A stretch of DNA of 64,000 nucleotides from Maritimibacter sp. (GCA_017792445.1 CP051232.1:3570001-3634000), one strand, 5' to 3'; counted from the stretch's first letter, positions 25,578-38,659 are shown. The notes: generated by a model from the sequence alone, not told the origin. Numbers and translations: made by a program.

Positions 25578-25650
25578 GTAAAAAATCCGGCAAACTTCGC
25601 CGCAATTCCGCTTGACGCTCCCATGTGACTCGCTTATCCCCCGTCGGCAC

Positions 25651-25727
25651 GCGGTTGTAGCTCAGTTGGTTAGAGTACCGGCCTGTCACGCCGGGGGTCG
25701 CGGGTTCGAGCCCCGTCAACCGCGCCA
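25651..25727 (+). tRNA. tRNA-Asp (GTC anticodon)
   Basis: A 77-nt cloverleaf: acceptor GCGGTTG with CAACCGC, D-arm, anticodon arm CCGGC/GCCGG with loop CTGTCAC giving anticodon GTC, T-arm CGGGT-type with TTCGAGC loop, discriminator G and encoded CCA. Followed by a terminator. Confidence 0.96.
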
Positions 25728-25746
25728 TCCACCCCAGAGTGGATCG

Positions 25747-25773
25747 AAAAAGCGATCTTCGGGTCGCTTTTTT
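25747..25773 (+). terminator. Rho-independent terminator of tRNA-Asp
   Basis: AAAAAGCGA (25747-25755) pairs with TCGCTTTTT (25764-25772) around an 8-nt loop, ending in a T-run. It follows the tRNA by 20 bp. Confidence 0.85.
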
Positions 25774-25842
25774 CGTTCGCGCTTCCTTAACCCAGATCGG
25801 CTTTTCTTCGGGCAGAGCAGTCATCCCGAGAAGGTCGCTAGA

Positions 25843-26376
25843 ATGGTGAAACAGGCGCGCAACGAATTCTTTGCAACGATGCAGATGCAGGACCAGCCGC
25901 AGGGCGACCGGGTCGGCCGCCTGATGCGCCGGACGCAGCAGGTCGTGGCGGGCGTCAGGGCGCAGATGCGGGCCGGGCGACGGGCCGGAATGCGCGCCGC
26001 GCTGGAGGAGGTGCGCGCGCTGCTGCGCGACGCGACCGACGCTGCGGCAGACGGCGGCGGCGGCCCGCGGCTGGAGGCTGTGCGCATGACGCTGGAGGCA
26101 GCGGAAAGCGCGCTTCTTCAACGGATTATCGAGACATGGCGGATCGCTGCTGCGGGGCATGCCGACAAGGGAACGGGCCGAACCGGCGGGCAGCAGACGC
26201 TGGATGCGGAATGCGTGGTGACGGGGTTCGAGCGCGAGGCGCTGGATCTCGAGGCGCTGCGCCCGTGGCTCAGCGAGCGGGCGATTTTCGAGGCCCTGCG
26301 CCAGCAGAAGCAGACGCAGGGCGGAGAGGTGAGCGGCGCCCGCTACGAGATGCGGGTCACCGGCGGCAGGGGGTGA
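25843..26376 (+). CDS. Hypothetical protein
   Basis: A 177-residue soluble protein starting MVKQARNEFF, supported by GAAGG 10 nt upstream. The first half is helical and Arg/Ala-rich (VAGVRAQMRAGRRAGMRAALEEVRALLRD), the second half ends RYEMRVTGG. No signal peptide, transmembrane segment or family is recognised. It converges on the dipeptidase gene, with a large imperfect hairpin between them. Confidence 0.7.
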   Translation: MVKQARNEFFATMQMQDQPQGDRVGRLMRRTQQVVAGVRAQMRAGRRAGMRAALEEVRALLRDATDAAADGGGGPRLEAVRMTLEAAESALLQRIIETWRIAAAGHADKGTGRTGGQQTLDAECVVTGFEREALDLEALRPWLSERAIFEALRQQKQTQGGEVSGARYEMRVTGGRG

Positions 26377-26380
26377 GCGG

Positions 26381-26418
26381 CGTTCAAAGCGGGCCGGGTG
26401 GAACGGCCCGCCTGAACG
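26381..26418. terminator. Shared hairpin between convergent genes
   Basis: CGTTCA-aa-GCGGGCCG (26381-26396) pairs with CGGCCCGC-c-TGAACG (26404-26418), an imperfect 14-bp stem. It lies between the hypothetical gene and the M20 dipeptidase and could end transcripts from both sides; there is no T-run. Confidence 0.5.
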
Positions 26419-26427
26419 ACGCTGGCG

Positions 26428-27801
26428 TCACGCCAGCGCGTCAAGCACGCGGGCCCAGCTGCGGATGCCCTTGTGGAAGCTCTCGAGCGCGTATTTCTCG
26501 TTCGGGCTGTGGATCTGGTCGTCGTCGCGGCCAAAGCCGATCAGCATCGAATCGACGCCGAGGATCGTCTTGAAATACCCCGCGATCGGGATCGAGCCGC
26601 CGCAGCCGATGAAGGCCGCCGGGTTCGGCCATTCTTCGGACAGCGCCAGACGCGCCTTCTCGAACGCCGGGTCGTCGGTGGACATCACGCTGGCCGGGGC
26701 GCCGTTGGTGATGGAGAACTCGACCGAGCAGTCGGCGGGCAGTTGCGACCGGATGAAGGCGCGGAAGGCATCGCTGATCGCCTTCGGATCCTGCTGGCCG
26801 ACAAGGCGGAAGCTGACCTTGGCGCTGGCCTCGGACGGCAGCACGGTTTTGAACCCGGCGCCGGTGTAGCCGCCCCAGATGCCGTTCACCTCGCAGGTCG
26901 GACGGGACCAGATCATCTCGAGCCCGGTGCGGCCCTGTTCTCCGGCGGGCACCGACAGGCCGACGCCGCCAAGGAAGGCCGCCTCGTCAAAGCCCAGCCC
27001 GTCCCATTGGGCGCGCAGTTCGTCGCTCAGTTCCGGCACGGCGTCGTAAAATCCGGGAATCGTGACGCGGCCCTGATCGTCGTGCAGCGCCGCCAGCGCC
27101 TTGGACAGCACGTGGATCGGGTTCGCCGCGATACCGCCGTACATGCCCGAATGCAGGTCCTTGTCGGGGCCGGTGACGGTCAGTTCCTCTTTCACCATAC
27201 CGCGCAGCATGGTGGTGATGGCGGGGGTGTCGTTGTCGAACAGACCGGTGTCGCAGATCAGCGCAAGGTCGGGGGCCGAGAACTCGGCAAGGTTCTCTTC
27301 GAGGAAGGGCACCAGCGAGGGCGAGCCGGATTCCTCTTCGCCCTCGAGGAAGAAGGTCATCTTGCAGGGCAGGGCGCCATGCACCTCTTTCCACGCGCGG
27401 CACGCCTCGAGGAAGGTCATCAACTGGCCCTTGTCGTCGTTCGCGCCGCGGCCGCGGATCACCTTGCCGGCGGGGGTATCCTCGACCTCGGGATCGAAGG
27501 GATCGCGGTTCCACAACTCCAGCGGATCGACAGGCTGCACATCATAATGGCCGTAGAACATCAGGTGCGGGCCGTCGCCGTCGATGTGGCCCACGACCAT
27601 CGGGTGGCCGGGGGTCTGGCGGGTCTCGGCCTTGACGCCAAGCGATTCAAGATCCTCGACCAGCCAGTTCGCGGCGCGGGCGCAGTCCGCCTTGTACGCC
27701 GGGTCGGTCGAGATCGAGGGAATGCGCATCAGCGCCTTCAGGCGGTCCAGCGCCGCGGGCAGGTCCGCGTCGATGCGGGAGAGGACGGCGTCGAGACTCA
27801 T
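26428..27801 (-). CDS. M20 family dipeptidase
   Basis: A 457-residue cytoplasmic metallopeptidase releasing amino acids from dipeptides. Zinc and catalytic residues: HYDVQPVD (His, Asp), RGANDDKGQ (Asp), FLEGEEESGSPS (catalytic Glu and metal Glu), and a late His/Glu in QIHSPNEKYALE. The lid domain (about 190-300) is the dimerisation insert of the family. Substrate range cannot be read from sequence. Its transcript would begin just upstream at about 27802-27943, divergent from the secreted hypothetical gene. Confidence 0.93.
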   Translation of the reverse strand: MSLDAVLSRIDADLPAALDRLKALMRIPSISTDPAYKADCARAANWLVEDLESLGVKAETRQTPGHPMVVGHIDGDGPHLMFYGHYDVQPVDPLELWNRDPFDPEVEDTPAGKVIRGRGANDDKGQLMTFLEACRAWKEVHGALPCKMTFFLEGEEESGSPSLVPFLEENLAEFSAPDLALICDTGLFDNDTPAITTMLRGMVKEELTVTGPDKDLHSGMYGGIAANPIHVLSKALAALHDDQGRVTIPGFYDAVPELSDELRAQWDGLGFDEAAFLGGVGLSVPAGEQGRTGLEMIWSRPTCEVNGIWGGYTGAGFKTVLPSEASAKVSFRLVGQQDPKAISDAFRAFIRSQLPADCSVEFSITNGAPASVMSTDDPAFEKARLALSEEWPNPAAFIGCGGSIPIAGYFKTILGVDSMLIGFGRDDDQIHSPNEKYALESFHKGIRSWARVLDALA

Positions 27802-27943
27802 GGGAGGGCTCCTTTGGGTGGTCTTTCGGCGCCGGAGGCTAGCAGCCTCGTGACCGCTGTCCAGAGCGGGGCGGGTGGCTAAAACCCTCTGGGCGCGCTA
27901 GGTTGCCCGGCGACAGAGACAGCCAAGACCGACGGAGCGCACC

Positions 27944-28525
27944 ATGCGATCAACCGCCCTAGCCATTCTTGCCGCCGCAGCCCTTCCGGCGGCCGCCGCG
28001 GCGCAGCCCATCGGTGGCGATGCCGCCGAAGAGATGCTGTTCAGCGCGGACGCGGCGCGGGTGGCGATCAATCCGCGGGCAGGGCTGTCGCCGGAAGAAG
28101 ACCAGACGCTGCGCCTGCTGGTGGAAAGCAACGGCTTCACCTACTACGGCGCCATCGCCTTTGCGCCCGGCGATGGGATCATGTCGGAATCGTTGCAGGG
28201 CGCGTTCAACTACCACGACGTCGAAACCGCCAGCCGCACCGCTCTTTTGGCCTGCGAGGCGATGCGCAGCCCCGACGCCGGGGCCTGCATCCTGGCGCTG
28301 CAACTGTTCCCGTCAGGGTATGCGCCGCGCGCTTTCCAGCTGTCGCAGGACGCGACGCGCGCCTTCGCCAAGATGCGGGCCGCAGGGGAAGAAACCGCTT
28401 TCGCGATCTCGGCAACCACCGGCGCCTTCGGCGTTGGAACGGGTCAAGCTGCTGATCTGAAAGCGCTTTCTGCCTGTCAGGACACGGTCGGCGCCGACGA
28501 TTGCGCCGTGGTCGTCTCGGATTGA
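27944..28525 (+). CDS. Secreted hypothetical protein upstream of hemA
   Basis: A 193-residue exported protein: signal peptide MRSTALAILAAAALPAAAAAQ, then a Cys-containing alpha/beta domain with paired cysteines (LACEAM and GACILAL, and SACQDTVGADDCA), likely disulphides. I recognise no family. It is encoded immediately before hemA in the same direction, and its TGA lies inside an FNR-type site, so its name is often wrongly borrowed from hemA in databases; I give no function. Confidence 0.75.
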   Translation: MRSTALAILAAAALPAAAAAQPIGGDAAEEMLFSADAARVAINPRAGLSPEEDQTLRLLVESNGFTYYGAIAFAPGDGIMSESLQGAFNYHDVETASRTALLACEAMRSPDAGACILALQLFPSGYAPRAFQLSQDATRAFAKMRAAGEETAFAISATTGAFGVGTGQAADLKALSACQDTVGADDCAVVVSD

Positions 28526-28595
28526 TCCAGATCAGGGTGGCAAATGGTATCACCCGCTAGACCTTTTGTTGGATTATGGGCCGCGAGCCTTTAAT
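28522..28595 (+). promoter_or_regulatory. FNR-type site and promoter of hemA
   Basis: TTGATCCAGATCAG (28522-28535) matches the FNR consensus TTGAT-N4-ATCAA at 9 of 10 positions; its TGA is also the stop of the upstream gene. Downstream, TTGTTG (28566-28571) and TTTAAT (28590-28595) with an 18-bp spacer form a plausible promoter. In Rhodobacter sphaeroides hemA is controlled by FnrL; transfer of that control to this gene is inference. Confidence 0.65.
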
Positions 28596-28630
28596 TAGAA
28601 CAAAACCAAGAAGACCCGAGGGGAATCACG

Positions 28631-29854
28631 TTGGACTACTCGGCCCACATCGACGCAGCGCTGCAGCGGCTTCACGATGAAGGACGGTACCGGACCTTCA
28701 TCGACATCGAACGCAAGCGGGGGAACTTCCCGCACGCCACATGGACGAAGCCGGACGGATCCGAGCAACCGGTCACCGTGTGGTGCGGCAACGACTATCT
28801 TGGCATGGGCCAGCACCCTGTCGTGCTTCAGGCGATGCACGAAGCCATCGACGCCACCGGCGCCGGGTCGGGCGGTACGCGCAATATTTCGGGCACGACG
28901 GTCTATCACAAACGACTCGAGGCCGAGCTTGCGGACCTGCACGGCAAGGAAGCCGCGCTGCTGTTCACCTCTGCCTATATCGCGAACGATGCAACGCTGA
29001 GCACTCTGCCCAAATTGTTCCCGGGCCTGATCACCTATTCGGACGAGTTGAACCACGCCTCGATGATCGAGGGCATCCGCCGCAACGGCGGGGCGAAGCG
29101 CGTCTTCAAGCACAACGACCTTGCCGATCTGCGCGCCAAGCTGGAAGCCGACGACCCCGAGGCGCCGAAGCTGATCGCCTTCGAGTCGGTGTATTCGATG
29201 GACGGCGACTTTGGCCCGATCGAGGCGATCTGCGACCTTGCTGACGAGTTCAACGCGCTGACCTACCTCGACGAGGTGCACGCGGTCGGCATGTACGGCC
29301 CTCGCGGTGGCGGCGTCGCCGAACGTGACGGCCTGATGCATCGGCTGGACATCATCAACGGCACGCTGGGCAAAGCCTATGGCGTGCACGGCGGCTATAT
29401 CGCGGCCAGCGAGAAAATGTGCGACGCCATCAGGTCTTATGCGCCGGGCTTCATCTTCACGACGTCCATTCCACCGGCGGTTGCAGCCGGGGCGGCCGCG
29501 TCGGTCCGTCACCTGAAGACCGATCAGGCGCTGCGCGACAAGCACCAGACACAGGCGAAGATCCTCAAGACCCGCCTGCGCGCGCTGGGGCTTCCGTTCA
29601 TCGATCACGGCAGCCACATCGTGCCGGTCATCGTGGGCAACCCGGTCCACACCAAGATGATCTCGGACATGCTGCTGGAAGACCACGGCATCTACGTCCA
29701 GCCGATCAACTTCCCCACCGTGCCGCGCGGCACGGAACGGCTTCGGTTCACCCCGTCGCCGGTCCACGGTCCCGACGAGATGGACCGCCTTGTCAGGGGG
29801 CTGGACGCCCTCTGGTCCCACTGTGCGCTGAATCGTGCCGAGCTGTCCGCCTGA
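28631..29854 (+). CDS. hemA: 5-aminolevulinate synthase
   Basis: Condenses glycine and succinyl-CoA to 5-aminolevulinate, the first step of heme synthesis in alphaproteobacteria. A 407-residue PLP enzyme: [20 protein letters not shown], the PLP lysine in [23 protein letters not shown] (PLP-binding Asp and His), and [11 protein letters not shown]. The start codon is TTG at 28631, with AGGGGA about 8 nt upstream and the usual N-terminus MDYSAHID. An FNR-type site lies about 100 bp upstream. Confidence 0.98.
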   Translation: MDYSAHIDAALQRLHDEGRYRTFIDIERKRGNFPHATWTKPDGSEQPVTVWCGNDYLGMGQHPVVLQAMHEAIDATGAGSGGTRNISGTTVYHKRLEAELADLHGKEAALLFTSAYIANDATLSTLPKLFPGLITYSDELNHASMIEGIRRNGGAKRVFKHNDLADLRAKLEADDPEAPKLIAFESVYSMDGDFGPIEAICDLADEFNALTYLDEVHAVGMYGPRGGGVAERDGLMHRLDIINGTLGKAYGVHGGYIAASEKMCDAIRSYAPGFIFTTSIPPAVAAGAAASVRHLKTDQALRDKHQTQAKILKTRLRALGLPFIDHGSHIVPVIVGNPVHTKMISDMLLEDHGIYVQPINFPTVPRGTERLRFTPSPVHGPDEMDRLVRGLDALWSHCALNRAELSA

Positions 29855-29963
29855 ATGTTCTAATTGTGCATTGCTCGCGAGGATGTGTTAGCGTGTAACC
29901 AAGGCGGGACTACTGGGGCGAATCAGGGTGGTCCGGGAAACGTCAAAAGGACTATAACGGGGC

Positions 29964-31205
29964 ATGATCGGGCGGCGGACAGCTCCACCACCGGGTGAAT
30001 CCAACGAAGCGCTAAACGGCCCACGCGGGTTTGACGACTTCGAGGTTCGCCTGGGCGACGTGATGAGAGGCGAGCGGGCAACGCTCGGCAAATCGCTTCT
30101 CGACGTCCAGCGGGAACTCAAGATCAAGGCAAGCTACATCGCGGCCATCGAAAACGCCGATCCGTCGGCGTTCGAGACGCCGGGGTTCGTGGCTGGCTAC
30201 GTGCGGTCCTACGCGCGGTACCTCCAGCTTGACCCGGAGTGGTGCTATGCCCGCTTCTGCGAGGAAGGGCATTTCGAGGTTACCCACGGACTCTCCCCTA
30301 AGGCGAGCGCTCCGAAGGCCCGCAAACCCGAAGGCGCGGTGCGCGGCACCGTATCCGCCGATCCGTTCAAGAACCCCAACACACCGTTCACGCCGCATGC
30401 CGAGGGCATCCTGTCGCGCGTCGAGCCGGGCGCGCTTGGGTCGCTGACGGTGCTGGCGCTGCTGGTGGCCGGGCTTGGCTATGGCGGCTGGTCGGTGCTG
30501 CAGCAGATGCAGAAGGTGCAGCTGACGCCCGTCGACCAGACGCCCGGCGTCGTGGCTGACGTGGACCCGCTGGCGCCCACGATGTCGCTGCCGGAAACCG
30601 AAACCGCCGGGCTGGAACCTCCGCCCGCCGACGCGCTGGACCGTCTTTACCGTCCGCAGGCGCTGGAAGTGCCGGTGCTGACCGCTCGGGACGGGCCGAT
30701 CGCGACGCTCGATCCGCGCAACACCGGCAACTACGCGGGCCTCGTGGCCGAGAAGCCCGCCGAACCCAGCGCGCCGGTCGTGGCCGAGGTGAAGAACCCG
30801 GTGCCGACCTCTGCCGAGCCAGTGACCGTGGCCGATGCCTCTGGCGTCAAGGTGGTCGAAGACGTGGCGCCCGCCGTGGTGATGTTCGCCGTCACCCCGT
30901 CGTGGGTGCGGGTGCGCGGCGCAGATGGCACCGTCCTTTTCGAGAAGATCCTCGACGCGGGCGAACAGTACGTTCTGCCGCAGACCGAAGAAGCGCCGAC
31001 GCTGCGCGCTGGCAACGCGGGCTCTGTCTATTTCGTGGTGGCGGGCCAGACCTACGGACCGGCCGGGCCGGGCGGTGGCGTCGTGAAGGGCATCGCGCTG
31101 GGGGCCGGCGATCTGACGGCGACCTATGCCGTGGCCGACCTGACCCGGAACAGCGAGCTTGCCCGCATCGTGGCCAGCCTTGAACCGGTGGTCGCCGCCG
31201 ACTGA
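29964..31205 (+). CDS. rodZ: RodZ-like helix-turn-helix membrane protein
   Basis: A 413-residue protein of RodZ architecture: cytoplasmic helix-turn-helix (about 29-100, LGDVMRGERATLGKSLLDVQRELKIKASYIAAIE), one transmembrane helix (about 155-175, SLTVLALLVAGLGYGGW), a Pro/Glu-rich periplasmic linker, and a C-terminal DUF4115 domain (SWVRVRGADGTVLFEKILDAGEQY). RodZ links MreB to the rod-shape machinery; the pairing with ispG matches E. coli. The start has only weak ribosome-binding support. Confidence 0.85.
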   Translation: MIGRRTAPPPGESNEALNGPRGFDDFEVRLGDVMRGERATLGKSLLDVQRELKIKASYIAAIENADPSAFETPGFVAGYVRSYARYLQLDPEWCYARFCEEGHFEVTHGLSPKASAPKARKPEGAVRGTVSADPFKNPNTPFTPHAEGILSRVEPGALGSLTVLALLVAGLGYGGWSVLQQMQKVQLTPVDQTPGVVADVDPLAPTMSLPETETAGLEPPPADALDRLYRPQALEVPVLTARDGPIATLDPRNTGNYAGLVAEKPAEPSAPVVAEVKNPVPTSAEPVTVADASGVKVVEDVAPAVVMFAVTPSWVRVRGADGTVLFEKILDAGEQYVLPQTEEAPTLRAGNAGSVYFVVAGQTYGPAGPGGGVVKGIALGAGDLTATYAVADLTRNSELARIVASLEPVVAAD

Positions 31206-31323
31206 CGGACCAAGGGGCGGCCCCACGGTCGCCCACCGTCGCATTCACGCCATTGTCCATTGCGTCACAGGCGCATCCGTCCTAACTCAGGCGTGAATTC
31301 CCGGGACCAGAGGACCCTCTCCC

Positions 31324-32457
31324 ATGTCGCTGAACCCCGTCCGCCCCTGGCGGAACATCTATCGCCGGAAATCCCGTCAGATCATGGTCGGCACAGTCCC
31401 CGTCGGGGGCGACGCGCCGATCTCGGTCCAGACGATGACGAACACCGACAGTTCCGATGTAAAGGCGACCGTCGCGCAGGTGCTGGCCTGCGCCGAGGCG
31501 GGCGCCGATATCGTCCGCGTCTCCACCCCCGACGAGGCGGCGACGGCCGCGCTGCGCGAGGTGGTGAAGGAAAGCCCGGTGCCGATCGTCGCGGACATCC
31601 ATTTCCACTACAAGCGCGCGATCGAGGCCGCCGAGGCCGGCGCCGCCTGCCTGCGGATCAACCCCGGCAACATCGGGGACGAGAAGCGGGTAAAAGAGGT
31701 GATCCGCGCCGCCAAGGACCACGGCTGTTCGATCCGCATCGGCGTGAACGCCGGGTCGCTGGAACGGCACCTGCTGGAGAAATATGGCGAGCCGTGCCCC
31801 GACGCGATGCTGGAGTCGGGCATGGATCACATCAAGATCCTCGAGGACAACGATTTCCACGAGTTCAAGATCTCGGTGAAGGCGTCGGACGTGTTCCTTG
31901 CCGCTGCCGCCTATCAGTCGCTGGCAGAGGCGACGGACGCGCCAATCCACCTTGGCATCACCGAGGCGGGCGGCCTGATGTCCGGCACGATCAAGTCGGC
32001 CATCGGTCTGGGAAACCTGCTGTGGATGGGCATCGGCGACACGCTGCGCGTCTCGCTGTCGGCCGACCCGGTGGAAGAGGTGAAGGTCGGCTACGAGATC
32101 CTGAAGTCGCTGGGCCTGCGCCATCGCGGCGTGAACATCATCTCGTGCCCGTCCTGCGCGCGGCAGGGCTTCGACGTGATCAAGACGGTCGAGGTGCTGG
32201 AAAAGCGGCTTGAACACATCAAGACGCCGATGAGCCTGTCGATCATCGGCTGCGTGGTGAACGGCCCGGGCGAGGCGCTGATGACCGACGTCGGGTTTAC
32301 CGGCGGCGGTGCGGGCAGCGGCATGGTCTATCTGGCCGGCAAGCAAAGCCACAAGATGTCGAACGACCAGATGGTCGATCACATCGTCGAAGAGGTCGAG
32401 AAGAAGGCCGCCCAGATCGAGGCCGAGGCGGCGGCAGCGGAACAGGCGGCAGAGTAG
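31324..32457 (+). CDS. ispG: 4-hydroxy-3-methylbut-2-enyl diphosphate synthase (flavodoxin)
   Basis: Penultimate enzyme of the MEP isoprenoid route, converting MEcPP to HMBPP. A 377-residue [4Fe-4S] protein with a TIM-barrel N-domain ([27 protein letters not shown]) and a C-terminal ferredoxin-like domain carrying the cluster cysteines (CPSCARQGF and GCVVNGPGE). The ATG at 31324 follows the rodZ stop by about 118 bp. It ends 9 bp before the stop of the convergent DUF1992 gene. Confidence 0.97.
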   Translation: MSLNPVRPWRNIYRRKSRQIMVGTVPVGGDAPISVQTMTNTDSSDVKATVAQVLACAEAGADIVRVSTPDEAATAALREVVKESPVPIVADIHFHYKRAIEAAEAGAACLRINPGNIGDEKRVKEVIRAAKDHGCSIRIGVNAGSLERHLLEKYGEPCPDAMLESGMDHIKILEDNDFHEFKISVKASDVFLAAAAYQSLAEATDAPIHLGITEAGGLMSGTIKSAIGLGNLLWMGIGDTLRVSLSADPVEEVKVGYEILKSLGLRHRGVNIISCPSCARQGFDVIKTVEVLEKRLEHIKTPMSLSIIGCVVNGPGEALMTDVGFTGGGAGSGMVYLAGKQSHKMSNDQMVDHIVEEVEKKAAQIEAEAAAAEQAAE

Positions 32458-32466
32458 GGTGCGCGG

Positions 32467-32799
32467 CTAACGCAGGAACTTCCGCCGCGCTTCCTGCGCG
32501 ATGGAATGTTTCATCTGCAATTCGGCCAGCTTCGCCATCGCCGCCTTGCGCTGGTCCGGATCGGTGATCGCCGCCAGCTCTTCGCGCGCGGCGTCGACCA
32601 ATCGCTTCAGTTTCAGTTCCTCGGGAAGCGCACCGGCCTCGGCCATGATGCGGTGACCCACCGCGTCGCCGGGGTCGATAAAGGCGTCGCCGGGACGGTC
32701 GGGAAGCGGCTTCCCCTCGCCGGAGAGACCCTTCAACTGGCCCTCGGCCTCTGCCTTGCGGATACGTTGTTCGGCCAGATCGGCCCAGTTTCTCGGCAT
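32467..32799 (-). CDS. DUF1992 (DnaJ C28-like) protein
   Basis: A 110-residue protein with the DUF1992 signature: NWADLAEQRIRKAEAEGQLKGLSGEGKPL, then a charged helical C-terminus. Members are sometimes called DnaJ homologue subfamily C member 28; there is no J-domain here and no function is known. The ATG at 32799 was chosen as the family start; the frame extends upstream without family resemblance. Same strand as valS, 115 bp after it. Confidence 0.88.
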   Translation of the reverse strand: MPRNWADLAEQRIRKAEAEGQLKGLSGEGKPLPDRPGDAFIDPGDAVGHRIMAEAGALPEELKLKRLVDAAREELAAITDPDQRKAAMAKLAELQMKHSIAQEARRKFLR

Positions 32800-32914
32800 G
32801 GGATCGTCCCCCTTGCGGTCATAGGGAAGATGACCGTGCCAAGGGGCGATTGCAAGGACGCGCCCTGCAAGGCGGACCCGGACGCCACGCATGGCGGCGT
32901 CCGGTCCGTGTGGA

Positions 32915-36070
<3,156 letters not shown>

Positions 36071-36216
36071 CCCGCTTTCCGAAAATCGGCCATCACTTAG
36101 CGCGGGTGCGGGCCAAGGGGAAGGGGAACGCGGCGCTGTGGCGCGCCTTACATGCGCCATCCGGGTGGTCTAGGCTGTCTGGCAGGACGGTGCGGGCCAC
36201 AGAAAGGGTACGCAAG

Positions 36217-37989
36217 ATGACGATGGCGGCGGATCCGGCGGGCGGGATCGTGGGGCGGCGGGCGCTTATGACGGGCGTCGGCGCGCTGGCGGGGATGGCG
36301 GGATGGTTCCTTGTGGACGAGCTTCCCGACCTCGTGGACAGCGACCGGCTGGTGCTTTTCCTGACGGCCGGGTTCGGGGCGTTCTTCTTCGCGCTTCTGG
36401 CGGCCTCGGGCGCGCTGGCGCTGCGGGCGGCGGTGGCGGTGGCGGCGCTGGTCTCGGTGCCGGCGGCAGGGCTGCTGACATGGGCCAGCCTGCGTCACGC
36501 CGAGATCGACGATTTCCTCGAACCGGGGCATCCGCTGGTGGCCTTCGGTCTGATCGTGTTCCTGACGCTGCCGTTCCTGATCGTGGGGTTCCGCCCCGGA
36601 GAGCGATGGCGCAGCTATCCCGCGCTGTTCCGGCAGTCGTGGGACATCGCGGTGCGCTATGCGGCGGCGTGGATCTTCACCGGCGCGTTCTGGGCGGTGC
36701 TGTTCCTGTCGGACGCGCTGCTGGGGCTGGTCGGGCTGGAGATCATCGAGGACATTCTGGACATCGCCTTCATGCCCCCGGTCCTGACCGGTGCTGCGCT
36801 GGGACTGGCGCTGGCGGTGGTGGCGGAGCTGTCGGACTATATCTCGCCCTTCCTGATCCTTCGGCTGCTGCGGCTGCTGGTGCCGGTGGTTCTGGTGGTG
36901 ACGGTGGTGTTTCTTGGCGCGTTGCCGCTTCGGGGCCTGTCGGACCTGTTCGGCGGGCTGTCGGCGGCGGCGGTGCTGCTGGCGATGGCGGTGGGGATCG
37001 CGACGCTGATCACGGCCGTGATCGACCGCGAGGATGCCGAGGCGGCGGATGCGGGCCTGTTGCGCCTGTCGTCGCAGGCGCTGGCGGTGGCGATCCCGCT
37101 GCTGTCGGGGCTGGCGCTGTATGCGGTGTGGCTGCGGGTGTCGGATTATGGCTGGAGCCCGGACCGCATCGCGGCGGCCTGCGCCGGGGCCGTGGGGATG
37201 GGCTATGGCGTGCTGTACACCGCCGCCGTGATCCTTCGCCGGGACTGGATGGAGCGTATCCGCCGCGCCAACATCGCGATGGCGCTGGCGGTGATCGGGC
37301 TGGCGGCGCTGTGGCTGACCCCGGTGCTGAACGCCGAGTCGCTGTCGGCCCGCAATCAGGTGGCGCGCTATGCCTCGGGCAAGGTCGGGGCAGAGGCGCT
37401 GGACCTGTGGTTCATCGGACGCGAACTGGGGCTGGCGGGCGAGGCGGCGCTGGACCGGCTGCGGGCCGCGGCGGGTGACGACGCTGACGTGCTGGACGCG
37501 CGGTTGGCGCGGCTAGAGACGGCGTCGTACCGCTGGGACTTCGACGCGGCCGACCGCGAGACGACCGCGACCGATGCGGCCAATGCGCGGATCGTAGAGA
37601 TCGTCTCGGCCGTCGCCGTGGCGCCAGAGGGGCGGCGGCTGGACCCGGCGCTTCTGGCGGGCGCGGCGATGCCGCAGTTGTCGACGTGGCTATCGGCCTG
37701 CGGGCGCCGAACGCCGGGCGGCAATCCGGGCTGCGTGGTGCTGTTCGCGGACCTGCTGCCGGAGGTGCCGGGCGACGAGGCGATCCTGTTCACGATGAAC
37801 GCGGCGGGCAACATCAGCCTGACCGCGCTGAACGCCGAGGGGTTTCAGGCGCTGCGCTTCCTGCGGGGCGCGCCGGTCGATCTTGCGCCCGCCACGCTGG
37901 ACCGGGTGCTGGATGGCTCGGTGACCGTGGGCGAACCGGCGTTGCGGTCGCTCGACCTGGGCGGGGCCGAGGTGCTGATCCTGCCGTGA
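36217..37989 (+). CDS. DUF4153 polytopic membrane protein
   Basis: A 590-residue inner-membrane protein. Eleven to twelve hydrophobic helices occupy the first about 370 residues, followed by a soluble C-terminal part (about 370-590) rich in Ala and Asp. The pattern and length fit DUF4153, of unknown function. ATG at 36217 chosen with AAAGGG 8 nt upstream. Divergent from valS. Codon use is very GC-rich like its neighbours. Confidence 0.82.
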   Translation: MTMAADPAGGIVGRRALMTGVGALAGMAGWFLVDELPDLVDSDRLVLFLTAGFGAFFFALLAASGALALRAAVAVAALVSVPAAGLLTWASLRHAEIDDFLEPGHPLVAFGLIVFLTLPFLIVGFRPGERWRSYPALFRQSWDIAVRYAAAWIFTGAFWAVLFLSDALLGLVGLEIIEDILDIAFMPPVLTGAALGLALAVVAELSDYISPFLILRLLRLLVPVVLVVTVVFLGALPLRGLSDLFGGLSAAAVLLAMAVGIATLITAVIDREDAEAADAGLLRLSSQALAVAIPLLSGLALYAVWLRVSDYGWSPDRIAAACAGAVGMGYGVLYTAAVILRRDWMERIRRANIAMALAVIGLAALWLTPVLNAESLSARNQVARYASGKVGAEALDLWFIGRELGLAGEAALDRLRAAAGDDADVLDARLARLETASYRWDFDAADRETTATDAANARIVEIVSAVAVAPEGRRLDPALLAGAAMPQLSTWLSACGRRTPGGNPGCVVLFADLLPEVPGDEAILFTMNAAGNISLTALNAEGFQALRFLRGAPVDLAPATLDRVLDGSVTVGEPALRSLDLGGAEVLILP

Positions 37990-38071
37990 TCCTGCCGGGG
38001 CGGGACCGGATTGAAGGTTTGTTAAATCCTGTCGACTAGCCTTGCCGCGACAGACGATGTGAGGCGTGGCG

Positions 38072-38659
38072 ATGCACGGGATGATCATCCGGTCGATCCA
38101 GTGTTTTCTCGAAGACACCTATGGCCGCCCGGTGTGGGAGGATGTGGCGAAGGCCGCGGGGCTCGACCCCGAGGGGTTCGAGGCGATGATGCCCAACCGC
38201 GAGACCCGCACGCCAGACGTGCTGAGCGCGGCCAGCCAGCATCTTGGCAAGCCGCGCGAGACGTTGCTGGAGGATCTGGGCACCTACCTCGTCGCGCACC
38301 CGGCGATGCAGGTGGTCCGCAGGCTGTTGCGGTTCTGCGGCCCGGACTTCCACGACTTCCTGTACTCGCTTGAGGAATTGCCCGAACGCGCGCGGCTGGC
38401 CGTGCCCGATCTTGAACTGCCGGTGCTGGACCTGCGCGAACATGACAGCGGCGACTATACGCTGACGGTCACCCACTATGTGCCGGGGTTCGGGCATGTG
38501 ATGGTGGGTATGCTGCGGGCGATGGCCGACGATTACGGCGCGCTGGTCTTGCTGGAACACAAGGGACGCGCCGCCGCCTGCGAGATCGTAAGCATCCGGC
38601 TGGCAGAGCCCGCGTTCAGCGCGGGGCGGCGGTTCGATCTAAGGCTGAAGGCGGGATGA
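38072..38659 (+). CDS. H-NOX-like protein lacking heme-binding signatures
   Basis: A 195-residue protein with the H-NOX fold start MHGMIIRSIQCFLEDTYG. H-NOX domains bind NO or O2 by heme and signal to a partner enzyme. Here the proximal His is replaced: the usual FL..LD.VH region reads FLYSLEELPERAR, with Pro104 in its place. The YxSxR propionate motif reads HYVPGF, retaining only Tyr136. Heme binding is thus doubtful. A GTG at 38066 is an alternative start. It overlaps the cyclase gene by 4 nt (ATGA). Confidence 0.8.
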   Translation: MHGMIIRSIQCFLEDTYGRPVWEDVAKAAGLDPEGFEAMMPNRETRTPDVLSAASQHLGKPRETLLEDLGTYLVAHPAMQVVRRLLRFCGPDFHDFLYSLEELPERARLAVPDLELPVLDLREHDSGDYTLTVTHYVPGFGHVMVGMLRAMADDYGALVLLEHKGRAAACEIVSIRLAEPAFSAGRRFDLRLKAG

